DNA of 64,000 bases, taken from the NCBI GenBank assembly GCA_012727955.1, contig JAAYGB010000036.1, forward strand, positions 62,001 to 126,000, in the 5' to 3' direction. The DNA comes from Bacillota bacterium. Its GTDB lineage: Bacteria > Bacillota > Limnochordia > DTU087 > JAAYGB01. This document shows positions 18,615-27,466 of this stretch, piece by piece; the first letter of the stretch is position 1, and each line of letters starts with the position of its first letter. The translations under genes and the position numbers were made by a program. Under the pieces are notes generated by a model. The model was given only the letters and a program-made list of their open reading frames with translations, was not told where the DNA came from and did not search any database.

Positions 18615-19867
18615 TGGCTTTGCGGTCTTTATGGTCATACATCTTCGGCTATGTTATAATCAAAATCAAAGGTCCCAGAGTCGAACAACTGCTGAACCGG
18701 GCGATGCGAGGGGGAATTTCCCTATGGAATTGCCGGCAGCTGGCTCCAGGATTCTATGTGGCGGCGGTGGGAATTTCCGGCTATCGTCGTTTACGTCCTT
18801 TGGTGCGGCGCTTGGGGCTGGAGGTTCGGATCCTGCGCCGGGTGGGACTTCCCTTTGTGATCCAACGAGGGGCAAAGCGCCCAGGATTCCTGGCAGGCAT
18901 GGTTATCTGTGGCCTTATGCTCTTTTATTTATCGGGATTTGTCTGGTTTATTGAGGTAGAAGGTCTTGTGGACCTATCGCCGGAAGAGGTGCTGCAGGAG
19001 GCACAGGCCGCGGGCCTCAAGGTCGGTGCTGCTAAGGCAGACATTGTCACCGCGGATATCACTCACCATCTCTTGAGTCAGATTCCAGAGCTGGCCTGGG
19101 TTGGTATTAGACTGGAAGGAACCCGGGTGGTCCTGGAGGTAGCGGAGAGGGAAATTGTCCTTCAAGACCAGAACTTACCGGGAGACGTGGTGGCGGCCAA
19201 GAGCGGATTAATCGAACAGATCATTCCCCTGGTGGGCTTGCCCTTGGTCAAGGAAGGGGATACCGTTATAGCGGGACAGGTGTTGATCTCTGGGCGACCC
19301 CACTACTACGATGAAACGGGAGTTCCTCATTTTTTGCAGGATGGCTTATACCAACGGGCAGAGGGAATCGTCAAGGCCCGGGTGTGGTATGAGGCTCAGG
19401 TTGACATTCCCTTGACCCAGGTGGAGGAGTTCCCAACAGGACGGGAAATGCAGACTGTAGAGGTAGATTTATTCGGCCGCCGACTGTGGTTGGGGCCGAA
19501 GCCACCTCAGGATGGATTCTGGGAGGAAACCACCGAGAGGATTCCAGTGGTATTGGGGCAGGTGGAGTTTCCCATCGAGGTGATTCGGCATCGGTTTATT
19601 GAGCTGGATCGCCGTGTTTACCTGCTGGACAAAGAAGTGGCCATCGAGTTGGGAGTGGCACAGGCCCAAGCCAGTATTCGCCGGGAGGTTCCCCCCAATA
19701 CTGCGCTGAAGTTCTTGCCGGAGGAAGTGGAGGAGATCGACACTTCAGAGGGAACTGTGATCGCAATCGCAGTAGTGGGAGAGGCTGTGGAGAACATCGC
19801 CGCAACCACTCAGATTCAATGGGGGTCGCAACAGCAGTCTTCCTTCGATCAAGCCTTTGGTCAATAA
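18614..19867 (+). CDS. yqfD: sporulation protein YqfD
   Basis: Membrane-anchored protein of 417 residues, matching stage IV sporulation YqfD. It has an N-terminal cytoplasmic segment, a transmembrane helix near residues 95-115 (MVICGLMLFYLSGFVWFIEV) and a large extracytoplasmic part including LSQIPELAWVGIRLEGT and LVKEGDTVIAGQVLISG. GTG 18614 overlaps the yqfC stop by one base, indicating coupled expression during sporulation. The molecular activity is not known for the family. Confidence 0.93.
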   Translation: MALRSLWSYIFGYVIIKIKGPRVEQLLNRAMRGGISLWNCRQLAPGFYVAAVGISGYRRLRPLVRRLGLEVRILRRVGLPFVIQRGAKRPGFLAGMVICGLMLFYLSGFVWFIEVEGLVDLSPEEVLQEAQAAGLKVGAAKADIVTADITHHLLSQIPELAWVGIRLEGTRVVLEVAEREIVLQDQNLPGDVVAAKSGLIEQIIPLVGLPLVKEGDTVIAGQVLISGRPHYYDETGVPHFLQDGLYQRAEGIVKARVWYEAQVDIPLTQVEEFPTGREMQTVEVDLFGRRLWLGPKPPQDGFWEETTERIPVVLGQVEFPIEVIRHRFIELDRRVYLLDKEVAIELGVAQAQASIRREVPPNTALKFLPEEVEEIDTSEGTVIAIAVVGEAVENIAATTQIQWGSQQQSSFDQAFGQ

Positions 19868-19884
19868 CCCAGTGAAGGAGGGTC

Positions 19885-20910
19885 TTGTCTAGTTTGGGAC
19901 AAGGTATAGTAGAAAAGAAATTCGTAGCAAATGACATCCCCACGGCGCTGGCCCTGTTTGGTGATCGGGACAGAAACCTACGGGCCCTGGCCAGCAAAAC
20001 CATGGTTAGTTTCGTTCCCCGGGGTAATGAAGTGGCTATCAAGGGAGATGCCGCTTCGGTGGATAAGGTACTGCGGGTCTTGGATGAATTGGCGAAGATT
20101 GCTACGGAAAGGGAGGTCAATTTACAGGAATTGGGCTACACATTGGAATTGGCGGAACGGGGGCAGGAGCAGGCACTGACGGAACTTGAGTCCGATGTCA
20201 TTCAGGTTACCTGCCGCGGCAAGAAGATTACGCCAAGAACCACGGGGCAACGTCGCTATGTCCAGGCAGTTCGGGAAAACGGAATTGTGTTTTGTATCGG
20301 TCCGGCAGGGACGGGAAAGACTTACCTGGCAATGGCTATGGCCGTTGCTGAGCTGAAAGCCAAGCGAGTGGGGCGGATCATCTTAACCCGACCGGCGGTG
20401 GAAGCCGGAGAGCGTCTGGGGTTTTTGCCCGGCGATCTGCAGGATAAGGTGGATCCGTATTTGCGGCCTTTATATGATGCTTTGTATGATATTCTCGGCG
20501 CCGAGATTTATGAGAAGTACTCGGAGAAGGGTATTATAGAAGTGGCGCCCTTGGCTTATATGCGGGGTAGGACCCTGGATGATTCCTTTATTATTTTAGA
20601 TGAAGCACAAAATACCACTCCAGAACAGATGAAGATGTTCTTAACCAGGATGGGATTTGGTTCGAAGATGATTATTACCGGAGACATCACTCAGGTAGAC
20701 TTGCCTCGGGACAAGTCCTCCGGCTTGCAGCAGGTACAAGGGATTCTTCGGGATGTGGAGGGCATCGAGTTCGTATATCTGGATAATCGTGATGTGGTTC
20801 GTCACGAGTTGGTCCAGAGGATAATTAAGGCCTATGACCTCTTTGAACAAAAGCAGGTTGTGGCCGAAAAAGATGGTGTGATCAATAATGGAGTGGTGGA
20901 AGAGGTCTAG
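19885..20910 (+). CDS. phoH: PhoH-like ATPase
   Basis: PhoH-family P-loop protein of about 341 residues. Walker A is GPAGTGKTYLA and Walker B is FIILDEAQNTT; RPAVEAGERLGFLPGD and TGDITQVDLP are family motifs, and an N-terminal KH-like region is present. It probably acts in RNA metabolism with the adjacent YbeY and Era, as its position suggests. The start is ambiguous. TTG 19885 is only about 3 bases after AAGGAGG, while TTG 19894 has 12-base spacing; the difference is three residues. Confidence 0.94.
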   Translation: MSSLGQGIVEKKFVANDIPTALALFGDRDRNLRALASKTMVSFVPRGNEVAIKGDAASVDKVLRVLDELAKIATEREVNLQELGYTLELAERGQEQALTELESDVIQVTCRGKKITPRTTGQRRYVQAVRENGIVFCIGPAGTGKTYLAMAMAVAELKAKRVGRIILTRPAVEAGERLGFLPGDLQDKVDPYLRPLYDALYDILGAEIYEKYSEKGIIEVAPLAYMRGRTLDDSFIILDEAQNTTPEQMKMFLTRMGFGSKMIITGDITQVDLPRDKSSGLQQVQGILRDVEGIEFVYLDNRDVVRHELVQRIIKAYDLFEQKQVVAEKDGVINNGVVEEV

Positions 20911-23125
20911 GCGACAGGTAATGCGGTTTTTTGGCGGGCTGTGGGAAAGAGATGGAGCCCGCCACTGGATCGTGGCCTCCATTGTCTATGTCACTCTGCT
21001 GGGTATTCTGCTCGCCAACTTGATCCCCAGTCGCTCAGAACTGCGGGTGGGGCAAGTGGCGACCCGGGATATCAGTGCGCCGAAAACCATTGTCAATAGA
21101 TATCGTACCCAACAACTCCGGCAGCAGGAGGCAGAACTGGCCGTTGACGAGGCGCTGCAGGATCCGGCCAACTACGTCATCGATGGCAAAGTGGCAACTG
21201 CCGCCGGAGAGAAGTTGGGTTTAGTCTTTGATCGGGCTCGGGAGCTGCGCTCGCAGTTACCGCCGGCTCAGCCGGAAGGGCTGACCAGTGGTACCAACGG
21301 AAGCGAGTCGGCCCCGTCTTCTAGCTTAGCCCCTACCAGCGGCCAGATATCAGCTTTGCAGCAAACCATTGAAGCCGATGCAGGCCTGCGGGTGGACAAG
21401 CAGACTCTGACTCTGGTACTGTCCTGTTCTTGGCAGGATTTTATGCAGTTGGAGCGGGTCACGCTGCAGCTGACCCAGGACCTTCTCGGTGGCCGGCGAA
21501 TCGGCACAGGAGACCGGGAGCGGGTGGTGGCTGAGTTGCCGGATCTCGTGGACAGTTATCTTGAGAGGGAAGGGCTGTTACCCGCGGGTCCGGGAACCAG
21601 GGAGACGGTGGCTGAGGCCGTTGTGGCCTTGGTAGAATCTGTCGTGCAGCCTAACCTGATTCCCGATGAAGCCAAGCTGCGGACCATTGCTGAACAGGCT
21701 GCGGATACCGTAGAGCCCGTGATGGTTCTGCAGGGTGAGATTGTGGTGCGTCGAGGCGATGTGATTACTCGGGAGCATGCCGAGGTCCTGAAGGATTTGG
21801 GCTTGCAGAGGCTGCGAACAAACTATCTCACCGTGGCGGGGATTGCCGGGGTACTGCTGCTGAGCTTGGTGTTCCTGGCAGTGTATCTGTGGCAGCATCA
21901 ACGGGAAGTGGCCGCTAATGATGGACTTTTGGCCCTCCTGGGCTTGGTGCTGATTATCTCGGTCTTCCTTGCCAAGATTTTATCCCTGATTCCCTGGGAA
22001 GGGATTGGCTACCTCATTCCTTCGGCCTTTGCAGCAATGCTAATTACCCTGTTGCTGGATTCCCATCTAGCTATCGTGGTGGTAGTAGCGCTGTCGGTGA
22101 TTGTGGGGATGGTGACGGATTTTCAGATCTCCACCGTGGTTACCGTGATGGCCGGTGGGATTACCGGAGTGTTTAGCGTAGGACGCATCAGCCAACGGTC
22201 GGATTTGACCCGGGCGGGCTTTATTGTCGGTGTAGTCAATTTTGCTACCATCGTCTTCATGGCTTTGGCCACAAATAATCTTTTTATCCTGCGACACTCC
22301 TATCTCGGAATAGTCAATGGAATTGTTTCCGCGGTGCTCACCATTGGCTTTTTGCCCTATTTGGAGAGCCTCTTTGGGATTACTTCATCGATTAAGCTTT
22401 TGGAGCTGTCCAATCCCAACCAACCGCTGCTGCGCCGTCTCCTATTAGAAGCGCCGGGTACCTATCACCATAGTATTCTGGTGGGTAACCTGGCAGAGAC
22501 CGCGGCCGACGCCGTAGGGGCCGATGGCCTGTTAGCTCGGGTGGGTGCCACTTACCACGATATCGGTAAGTTGAAGAGGCCCTATCTGTTTGTGGAGAAC
22601 CAGTTTACTACGGAGAACCCCCACGATAAGTTGTCGCCTTCCTTAAGCACCTTGATTATCACTTCCCATGTCAAGGATGGCTTGGAATTGGCTCGGCAAC
22701 ACAAGCTGCCCCCGGCGCTGATGGATTTCATCGCCCAGCATCACGGCGATGATCTGGTGAAGTTTTTCTACCACAAGGCGGTGGAAGCGGGGATGGCCGT
22801 CGATGAATCCGACTTTCGCTACGGAGGCCCGAAGCCCCAGACTAAGGAGACGGCCATTGTGATGTTGGCCGATTCCGTGGAGGCTGCCGTCCGTTCCCTG
22901 GCGAAACCCACCCCGGGGCGAATCGAAGGAATGGTTCGCAAGCTAATTAAGAGCCGCCTCAACAGCGGTCAGCTGGACGAATGTAGTCTTACGCTGAAGG
23001 ATCTCGACAAAATCGCCCATGCCTTTGTTCAGGTATTGGGGGGAATCTATCACAGTCGGGTAGAGTATCCGGAAAGTGCCCTCAAGGAAGAGTTGTCACG
23101 GGACAATGCAGAGGGTAGGGGGTGA
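20888..23125 (+). CDS. pgpH: cyclic-di-AMP phosphodiesterase PgpH (YqfF, 7TM-HD)
   Basis: Membrane protein of 745 residues. It has one N-terminal transmembrane helix, a large extracytoplasmic 7TMR-HDED region, seven transmembrane helices (about residues 310-500) and a C-terminal cytoplasmic HD domain with APGTYHHSILVGNLAE, TYHDIGKLKRP and AQHHGDD. PgpH hydrolyses the second messenger c-di-AMP. It overlaps phoH by 23 bases if ATG 20888 is used; ATG 20921 is an alternative just after the phoH stop. Its place between phoH and ybeY is the conserved yqfF position. Confidence 0.94.
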   Translation: MEWWKRSRRQVMRFFGGLWERDGARHWIVASIVYVTLLGILLANLIPSRSELRVGQVATRDISAPKTIVNRYRTQQLRQQEAELAVDEALQDPANYVIDGKVATAAGEKLGLVFDRARELRSQLPPAQPEGLTSGTNGSESAPSSSLAPTSGQISALQQTIEADAGLRVDKQTLTLVLSCSWQDFMQLERVTLQLTQDLLGGRRIGTGDRERVVAELPDLVDSYLEREGLLPAGPGTRETVAEAVVALVESVVQPNLIPDEAKLRTIAEQAADTVEPVMVLQGEIVVRRGDVITREHAEVLKDLGLQRLRTNYLTVAGIAGVLLLSLVFLAVYLWQHQREVAANDGLLALLGLVLIISVFLAKILSLIPWEGIGYLIPSAFAAMLITLLLDSHLAIVVVVALSVIVGMVTDFQISTVVTVMAGGITGVFSVGRISQRSDLTRAGFIVGVVNFATIVFMALATNNLFILRHSYLGIVNGIVSAVLTIGFLPYLESLFGITSSIKLLELSNPNQPLLRRLLLEAPGTYHHSILVGNLAETAADAVGADGLLARVGATYHDIGKLKRPYLFVENQFTTENPHDKLSPSLSTLIITSHVKDGLELARQHKLPPALMDFIAQHHGDDLVKFFYHKAVEAGMAVDESDFRYGGPKPQTKETAIVMLADSVEAAVRSLAKPTPGRIEGMVRKLIKSRLNSGQLDECSLTLKDLDKIAHAFVQVLGGIYHSRVEYPESALKEELSRDNAEGRG

Positions 23126-23129
23126 AACT

Positions 23130-23612
23130 ATGCTTGAGGTGGAGATGACTAATCTTCAGGAGAAACTGTCGGTGGACGAAGCCTTGCAGGCCCTAGTGAC
23201 CGAGGCTTGTGCAGTGACCTATGAGTTAGCGGGGCCAAGGGATGATGGAACTCTTCCGGCGGCAGAGGTGAGCATCACCTTCATGGACGATGCGGGGATT
23301 CAAGAGCTTAATCGCGAGCACCGAGGGATCGATGAGCCCACCGATGTGCTCTCCTTTGCGATGGGCGAAGGTGAGCTCTTTCCCCATAGTGAAGAGCTGG
23401 CCCTGCCCCTAGGTGATATTATCATTTCCCTGGAGCGGGCTTGGGTGCAAAGCCAAGAATACGGTCATAGTTTCACTCGGGAAGTTGCCTTCCTTACCGT
23501 ACATGGGATGTGCCATCTGTTGGGATATGATCATCTGACTGAGACCGAAAGGCAAGAGATGCGCCAGATGGAAGAGAAGGTGCTGGCCAGGCTCGGTCAG
23601 AAACGGGAGTAG
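23130..23612 (+). CDS. ybeY: endoribonuclease YbeY
   Basis: Metal-dependent RNase for 16S rRNA 3'-end maturation and rRNA quality control, about 160 residues. The zinc-binding signature HGMCHLLGYDH is intact, preceded by PTDVLSFAMGEGE. ATG 23130 follows GGGGGTGA with good spacing and begins four bases after the pgpH stop; an in-frame ATG at 23076 would give an unlikely 54-base overlap. It acts with Era in ribosome maturation, and both lie in this cluster. Confidence 0.95.
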   Translation: MLEVEMTNLQEKLSVDEALQALVTEACAVTYELAGPRDDGTLPAAEVSITFMDDAGIQELNREHRGIDEPTDVLSFAMGEGELFPHSEELALPLGDIIISLERAWVQSQEYGHSFTREVAFLTVHGMCHLLGYDHLTETERQEMRQMEEKVLARLGQKRE

Positions 23613-23618
23613 CCGACG

Positions 23619-24326
23619 ATGCCCTTTAAGACCCGTAATCTCGTGGAAAGCTTTCGCTATGCCTTTGCGGGGCTATGGTTTGCCCTGCGAAGGGAAAGGA
23701 ATATTCGGATTCACGGTATCGTCGGGACCTTGACTGTGATCTTGGCCGTTCATTTGGGGGTAACTCGCCTGGAGCTGGCGGTAATCCTGTTGACCATTGG
23801 CCTGGTATTGACCGCCGAGATGGTCAATACCGCTTTGGAGACTGTCGTGGATTTGTTTACCGATGAGTATCATCCCTTGGCCGCGCTCAGCAAGAATCTG
23901 GCTGCGGGAGCGGTACTGGTGACGGCAATTACCGCGGTACCCGTCGGGATCTTGGTGATGGGCAAGTACCTGGTGATCGCCCAGGGAAGGGTGGTGCCTT
24001 TGAAGCTGCGCTCGGGGTTGTTGGTGGCTATTGTGGGGGCTGTCTTTGTGGTCCTACTGGTGGTGGCCATTAAGGCAGCCCTGGGCAACCTGCGGGGGTT
24101 CCGAGGTGGAATGCCCAGTGGCCATTCGGCCCTGGCGGCGGCTTTGGTAACGGCCATTTACTTTGTTGGGGCTTCCCCCACCGTAGTGGCCTTGGCCATC
24201 GGTTTGGCGCTCTTGGTGGCTCAGAGTCGGTTAGAGGCGAGGATTCATTCGCTGACCGAGGTGCTAATCGGCATGATAGTGGGCATAGGAATGGCCTGGT
24301 TGGTCTTTTCCCTCCTGGCAGTCTAG
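23619..24326 (+). CDS. fused undecaprenol/diacylglycerol kinase and PAP2 phosphatase
   Basis: Integral membrane protein of 235 residues joining two domains. Residues about 5-120 match the DgkA/undecaprenol kinase family (RRERNIRIH, EMVNTALETVVDLFTDEYHPLA, KNLAAGAV), closer to the Gram-positive UdpK type than to E. coli DgkA. Residues about 150-235 match the PAP2 phosphatase family (PSGH at 166-169, then SR at 203-204 and H210). The usual PAP2 Asp after that His is Glu214 here, and the first PAP2 motif is not evident. Together the two activities would phosphorylate undecaprenol and dephosphorylate its phosphates, recycling the peptidoglycan carrier. It occupies the dgkA slot of the cluster. 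Confidence 0.88.
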   Translation: MPFKTRNLVESFRYAFAGLWFALRRERNIRIHGIVGTLTVILAVHLGVTRLELAVILLTIGLVLTAEMVNTALETVVDLFTDEYHPLAALSKNLAAGAVLVTAITAVPVGILVMGKYLVIAQGRVVPLKLRSGLLVAIVGAVFVVLLVVAIKAALGNLRGFRGGMPSGHSALAAALVTAIYFVGASPTVVALAIGLALLVAQSRLEARIHSLTEVLIGMIVGIGMAWLVFSLLAV

Positions 24327-24504
24327 TCCAGGTGAGGCAGTGATTGGCCGTTAGGTTGGATATCCCTTGCGCGACTTGCAGAGTATATTGTAGCAGCATT
24401 GCAGCCATCGATTGACCTAGAATCTAACAAGTGGCAAAGGAAAATCAGGACTTGGGTTCGAAATGTAACAAGTGTAACAAAAAGAACAGCAACAGGGGGC
24501 AACC

Positions 24505-25563
24505 ATGAAGTCACGTATTCTTGTCGCACTTATCTTATCCTTCGTCTTACTATGTTCCACCGTGTCCGCGGCGGCAGCCTTCGGGGGTCGAGTAATTGAG
24601 AGAAACATGAGCGGTCCCGATGTGGCTGAAATTCAGCGGATGTTACAGAATCTGGGGTATGATGTTGTTCCCGATGGCAAGTTTGGAGCCAAAACTCAGG
24701 CTGCGGTGAAGACCTTTCAGCAGGACAACGGGATTGTCGCCGATGGAATCGTGGGACCGCAGACCTACAAATGCCTGAGGGATGCTGGTTTGAATCTGGT
24801 TCATCGGGTCCAGCGGGGAGATACTCTGATTGGACTGGCCAAGCGCTATGGTTCCTCCGTAGAGGCAATTATGGACGCCAATGACTTGACCAGCGACAGG
24901 ATTTACCGGGGCCAGAAGTTGGTAATTCCCGTTGACAGGGATACTTCCGGTGCCGGCGGCAATGGTGGCGACCAGGTCAAGGACGCCAGCAGTCAAGGTG
25001 GGGAAACTGCGGCGATGATGACCTACACCGTGCAGCGGGGAGAAAGCGCTTACATCATTGCTCGGAAGTTTAACACCACGATTAGTGCCATTGCCCGGGC
25101 CAATAACCTTCGGGATCCCGGATTTTTGCGGGAGGGACAGCAGCTCTTGATCCCCAGTGTCGGGGGCGGCAGGGTCTTAGAGAGCCTTCGCTGGCCTGTC
25201 AAGGGTAGCATTTCCTCGGGATATGGTTGGCGAACCCACCCAGTATATAAGAACCGGCAATTCCATGGGGGGATTGATATCGCTGTCCCCACCGGTACCA
25301 TCGTCCGAGCTGCAGCCTCGGGAACGGTAATTCAAGCGGAAAATATGGGTGGCTTTGGTCTGGGGGTAGTCATTGACCACGGTGGTGGAGTAACCACTTG
25401 GTATGGTCACAACTCCCGGCTGTTGGTGAAAAAGGGTGACAAGGTGGTCCGAGGACAGGCCATTGCCAACTCCGGAAACACCGGTGTCAGTACCGGTCCC
25501 CATCTGGATTTTCGGATCAAGATCAATGGAAACACCGTCAATCCACTGTTGTGGTTACCCTAG
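24505..25563 (+). CDS. exported cell-wall protein: PG-binding, two LysM, M23 peptidase-like domain
   Basis: Secreted protein of 352 residues. Order: signal peptide (1-25), PG_binding_1 domain (about 33-93), LysM (99-142), linker, LysM (173-217), M23/LytM-like domain (228-352). The LytM domain keeps H254 and D258 (HGGID) and H302 (YGHNS), but the usual HxH reads H333-L-D335, so the second His, a zinc ligand, is Asp. It may be a degenerate, scaffolding LytM protein or an enzyme with an Asp ligand. AGGGGG precedes the ATG by 8 bases. It sits between dgkA and cdd, an insertion relative to Bacillus, and ends at its own terminator. Confidence 0.92.
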   Translation: MKSRILVALILSFVLLCSTVSAAAAFGGRVIERNMSGPDVAEIQRMLQNLGYDVVPDGKFGAKTQAAVKTFQQDNGIVADGIVGPQTYKCLRDAGLNLVHRVQRGDTLIGLAKRYGSSVEAIMDANDLTSDRIYRGQKLVIPVDRDTSGAGGNGGDQVKDASSQGGETAAMMTYTVQRGESAYIIARKFNTTISAIARANNLRDPGFLREGQQLLIPSVGGGRVLESLRWPVKGSISSGYGWRTHPVYKNRQFHGGIDIAVPTGTIVRAAASGTVIQAENMGGFGLGVVIDHGGGVTTWYGHNSRLLVKKGDKVVRGQAIANSGNTGVSTGPHLDFRIKINGNTVNPLLWLP

Positions 25564-25586
25564 AATTGAGTTAGGCAAAGAAAGCG

Positions 25587-25625
25587 ACGACCGGTGGGAA
25601 GGTCCTTCTTCTAACCGGTCGTTTT
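25587..25625 (+). terminator. intrinsic terminator after the LysM/M23 gene
   Basis: Perfect 9-base stem ACGACCGGT / ACCGGTCGT with an 18-base loop, then TTTT. Confidence 0.8.
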
Positions 25626-25654
25626 CCTGTGGATTATTGGGGAGGGGTTGAGCT

Positions 25655-26074
25655 GTGAAGAATCCTGACAACAAGGAACTATTGGCCTTGGCTCAGCAGG
25701 CCCGTCAGTTTGCCCATGCGCCCTACTCTCAGTTTGCCGTGGGTGCCGCGGTCCGGGGAGGAAGTGGTCGGGTTTATCTGGGGTGCAACATTGAGAATGC
25801 CAGCTATGGTGCCACTTGCTGCGCCGAGCGGGTGGCCATGTTTAAAGCTATCTCCGAAGGAGAAAGGGTATTGGAGGAAATTGCCGTGGTTGCCGATACC
25901 CAGGGGCCCTGCTCTCCCTGTGGCCTTTGCCGGCAGGTGATGGTGGAACTAGGTCCCAAGATGAAGGTTTGGTTGGGTAATTTGCGGGGAGATGTTCTAG
26001 AGACTACAGTGGCAGAGCTGATGCCCTACAGTTTTGACCAGCAGTCATTGAGTGGAGAGAGCGGCTATGAGTGA
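25655..26074 (+). CDS. cdd: cytidine deaminase
   Basis: Pyrimidine-salvage enzyme of 139 residues that converts cytidine to uridine. Zinc and active-site motifs are intact: CAERVA with the catalytic Glu and PCGLCRQV with the two other Cys ligands; NIENASYGATCCAE matches the substrate-binding region. GTG 25655 follows GGGGAGGGG. The last 8 bases overlap the next gene. It is in the usual cdd-era neighbourhood. Confidence 0.96.
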   Translation: MKNPDNKELLALAQQARQFAHAPYSQFAVGAAVRGGSGRVYLGCNIENASYGATCCAERVAMFKAISEGERVLEEIAVVADTQGPCSPCGLCRQVMVELGPKMKVWLGNLRGDVLETTVAELMPYSFDQQSLSGESGYE

Positions 26075-26546
26075 GTCAGATCTTTCGGTGACTTGGGAAA
26101 GGGAACTATCCCAAGAGCTATTAGCGACCTTGGTTGAAATGGAAATCGATGCCTTTGGCATTGGAGGTATGAATGAGTGGTTCTTGCCGGCCTTTGCTCG
26201 CCATGGGGCAGTGTTTGTCCTGTGGCATCGCCGCCAACCGGTAGGAGTGGCGGAGTGTATGAGGGATTGGGAGGATCCGGCGACTGCCTATCTCTTCGCC
26301 TTTTCTATTGTCGCCGGTAAGCGGGGTCGAGGATGGGGCAAAGTATTCTTGAGGGAGATTTGCCGCCGATTATCGGAGATGAGAATTGCCAAACTAGCCC
26401 TAACGGTGGCACCGGAGAATTCCCGTGCCCTGTCCCTCTATCGTGGGGCCGGTTTTCAAAGGGTCAAGATGATTCCCGATGCCTATGGTCCCGGGACCAA
26501 CCGATACTATTTGATCAAGACTTTGGCTGAAGAGGTGAAGGAATGA
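26067..26546 (+). CDS. GNAT-family N-acetyltransferase
   Basis: Protein of about 159 residues with GNAT features: an acetyl-CoA-binding loop in KRGRGWGKVFLREICRR and the late motif NSRALSLYRGAGFQRV. The substrate (protein N terminus, small amine or antibiotic) cannot be inferred. ATG 26067 overlaps the cdd stop (ATGAGTGA), and its own stop overlaps the era start (ATGA), so it is tightly coupled to both neighbours. This gene is not part of the Bacillus cluster. Confidence 0.88.
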   Translation: MSESDLSVTWERELSQELLATLVEMEIDAFGIGGMNEWFLPAFARHGAVFVLWHRRQPVGVAECMRDWEDPATAYLFAFSIVAGKRGRGWGKVFLREICRRLSEMRIAKLALTVAPENSRALSLYRGAGFQRVKMIPDAYGPGTNRYYLIKTLAEEVKE

Positions 26547-27436
26547 GTCAGTTTCGATCAGGATTTGTCGCAGTGGTCGGCCGCCCAAACGTAGGTAAGT
26601 CAACGCTCCTTAACAGTCTGCTGGGAGAAAAAGTAGTGATTGTCGCCGACAAGCCCCAGACAACCCGCAACAAAATTCGTTGTATCCTCACTCGCCGGGA
26701 TGCTCAGATCATTTTCCTAGATACTCCGGGAATTCACCGGCCAAAGAACAAACTGGGAGAGCACATGGTGAAGGTGGCAAGGAGTGCCATTTCCGAAGTG
26801 GATGGGATCCTGTTCATCATCGATGGCGTCGATGGGATTCGCCAGGGGGATCGGGCCATTGCCGAAGAGTTGACGGGAGTCTCTACCCCGGTAGCCCTGG
26901 CTGTCAACAAGATCGATCAGCTCACCGAGGAGCAGACGAATCAGGTAGTCCAAGGGGCTAAAGCCCTGGGGCCCTGGCCGGTCTTTGCTATTTCCGCCCT
27001 GGAGCAAACCAACCTAGACCAATTAGTGGACTACTTGGTTACCCAGCTGCCCGAGGGACCCCAGTATTATCCCGACGACTATATCATTGATCATCCCGAG
27101 CAGTTTGTAGTCGCTGAGTTGATACGTGAGCAAGTACTGCACTTGACCCGGGAAGAGGTACCCCACTCCGTGGCGGTCATCGTCGAGGAGATGAAGGCCC
27201 GAGAGGACAAGGATTTGGTGGACATTCGCTGCACCATCTTTGTGGAGCGAGACTCACAAAAGGGGATTATTATCGGTAAGGGAGGCAGCATGCTCAAGGA
27301 AATTGGGCAGAATGCTCGCAGCAGTATCGAAGGAATACTGGGCTCCCAAGTGTTTCTGGATTTGTGGGTCAAGGTGCGGAAGGATTGGAGAGACAATCCC
27401 AATCTAATCCGCCAGATGGGGTACAAAGAGGAATAG
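26543..27436 (+). CDS. era: GTPase Era
   Basis: Ribosome-assembly GTPase of 297 residues that binds the 3' end of 16S rRNA. G motifs: GRPNVGKSTLLN, DTPGIHRPK and NKID; the C-terminal KH domain shows KGIIIGKGGSMLKEIG. The ATG overlaps the TGA of the acetyltransferase gene. It closes the rpsU-to-era conserved cluster. Confidence 0.97.
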   Translation: MSQFRSGFVAVVGRPNVGKSTLLNSLLGEKVVIVADKPQTTRNKIRCILTRRDAQIIFLDTPGIHRPKNKLGEHMVKVARSAISEVDGILFIIDGVDGIRQGDRAIAEELTGVSTPVALAVNKIDQLTEEQTNQVVQGAKALGPWPVFAISALEQTNLDQLVDYLVTQLPEGPQYYPDDYIIDHPEQFVVAELIREQVLHLTREEVPHSVAVIVEEMKAREDKDLVDIRCTIFVERDSQKGIIIGKGGSMLKEIGQNARSSIEGILGSQVFLDLWVKVRKDWRDNPNLIRQMGYKEE

Positions 27437-27466
27437 GAATAACAACACTAAGGTGGTCACAACTCC

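Noticed and set aside
24464-24480. Direct repeat TGTAACAA-G-TGTAACAA upstream of the LysM/M23 gene
   Set aside because: Only two copies with no promoter elements around them; could be chance in an A-rich stretch.
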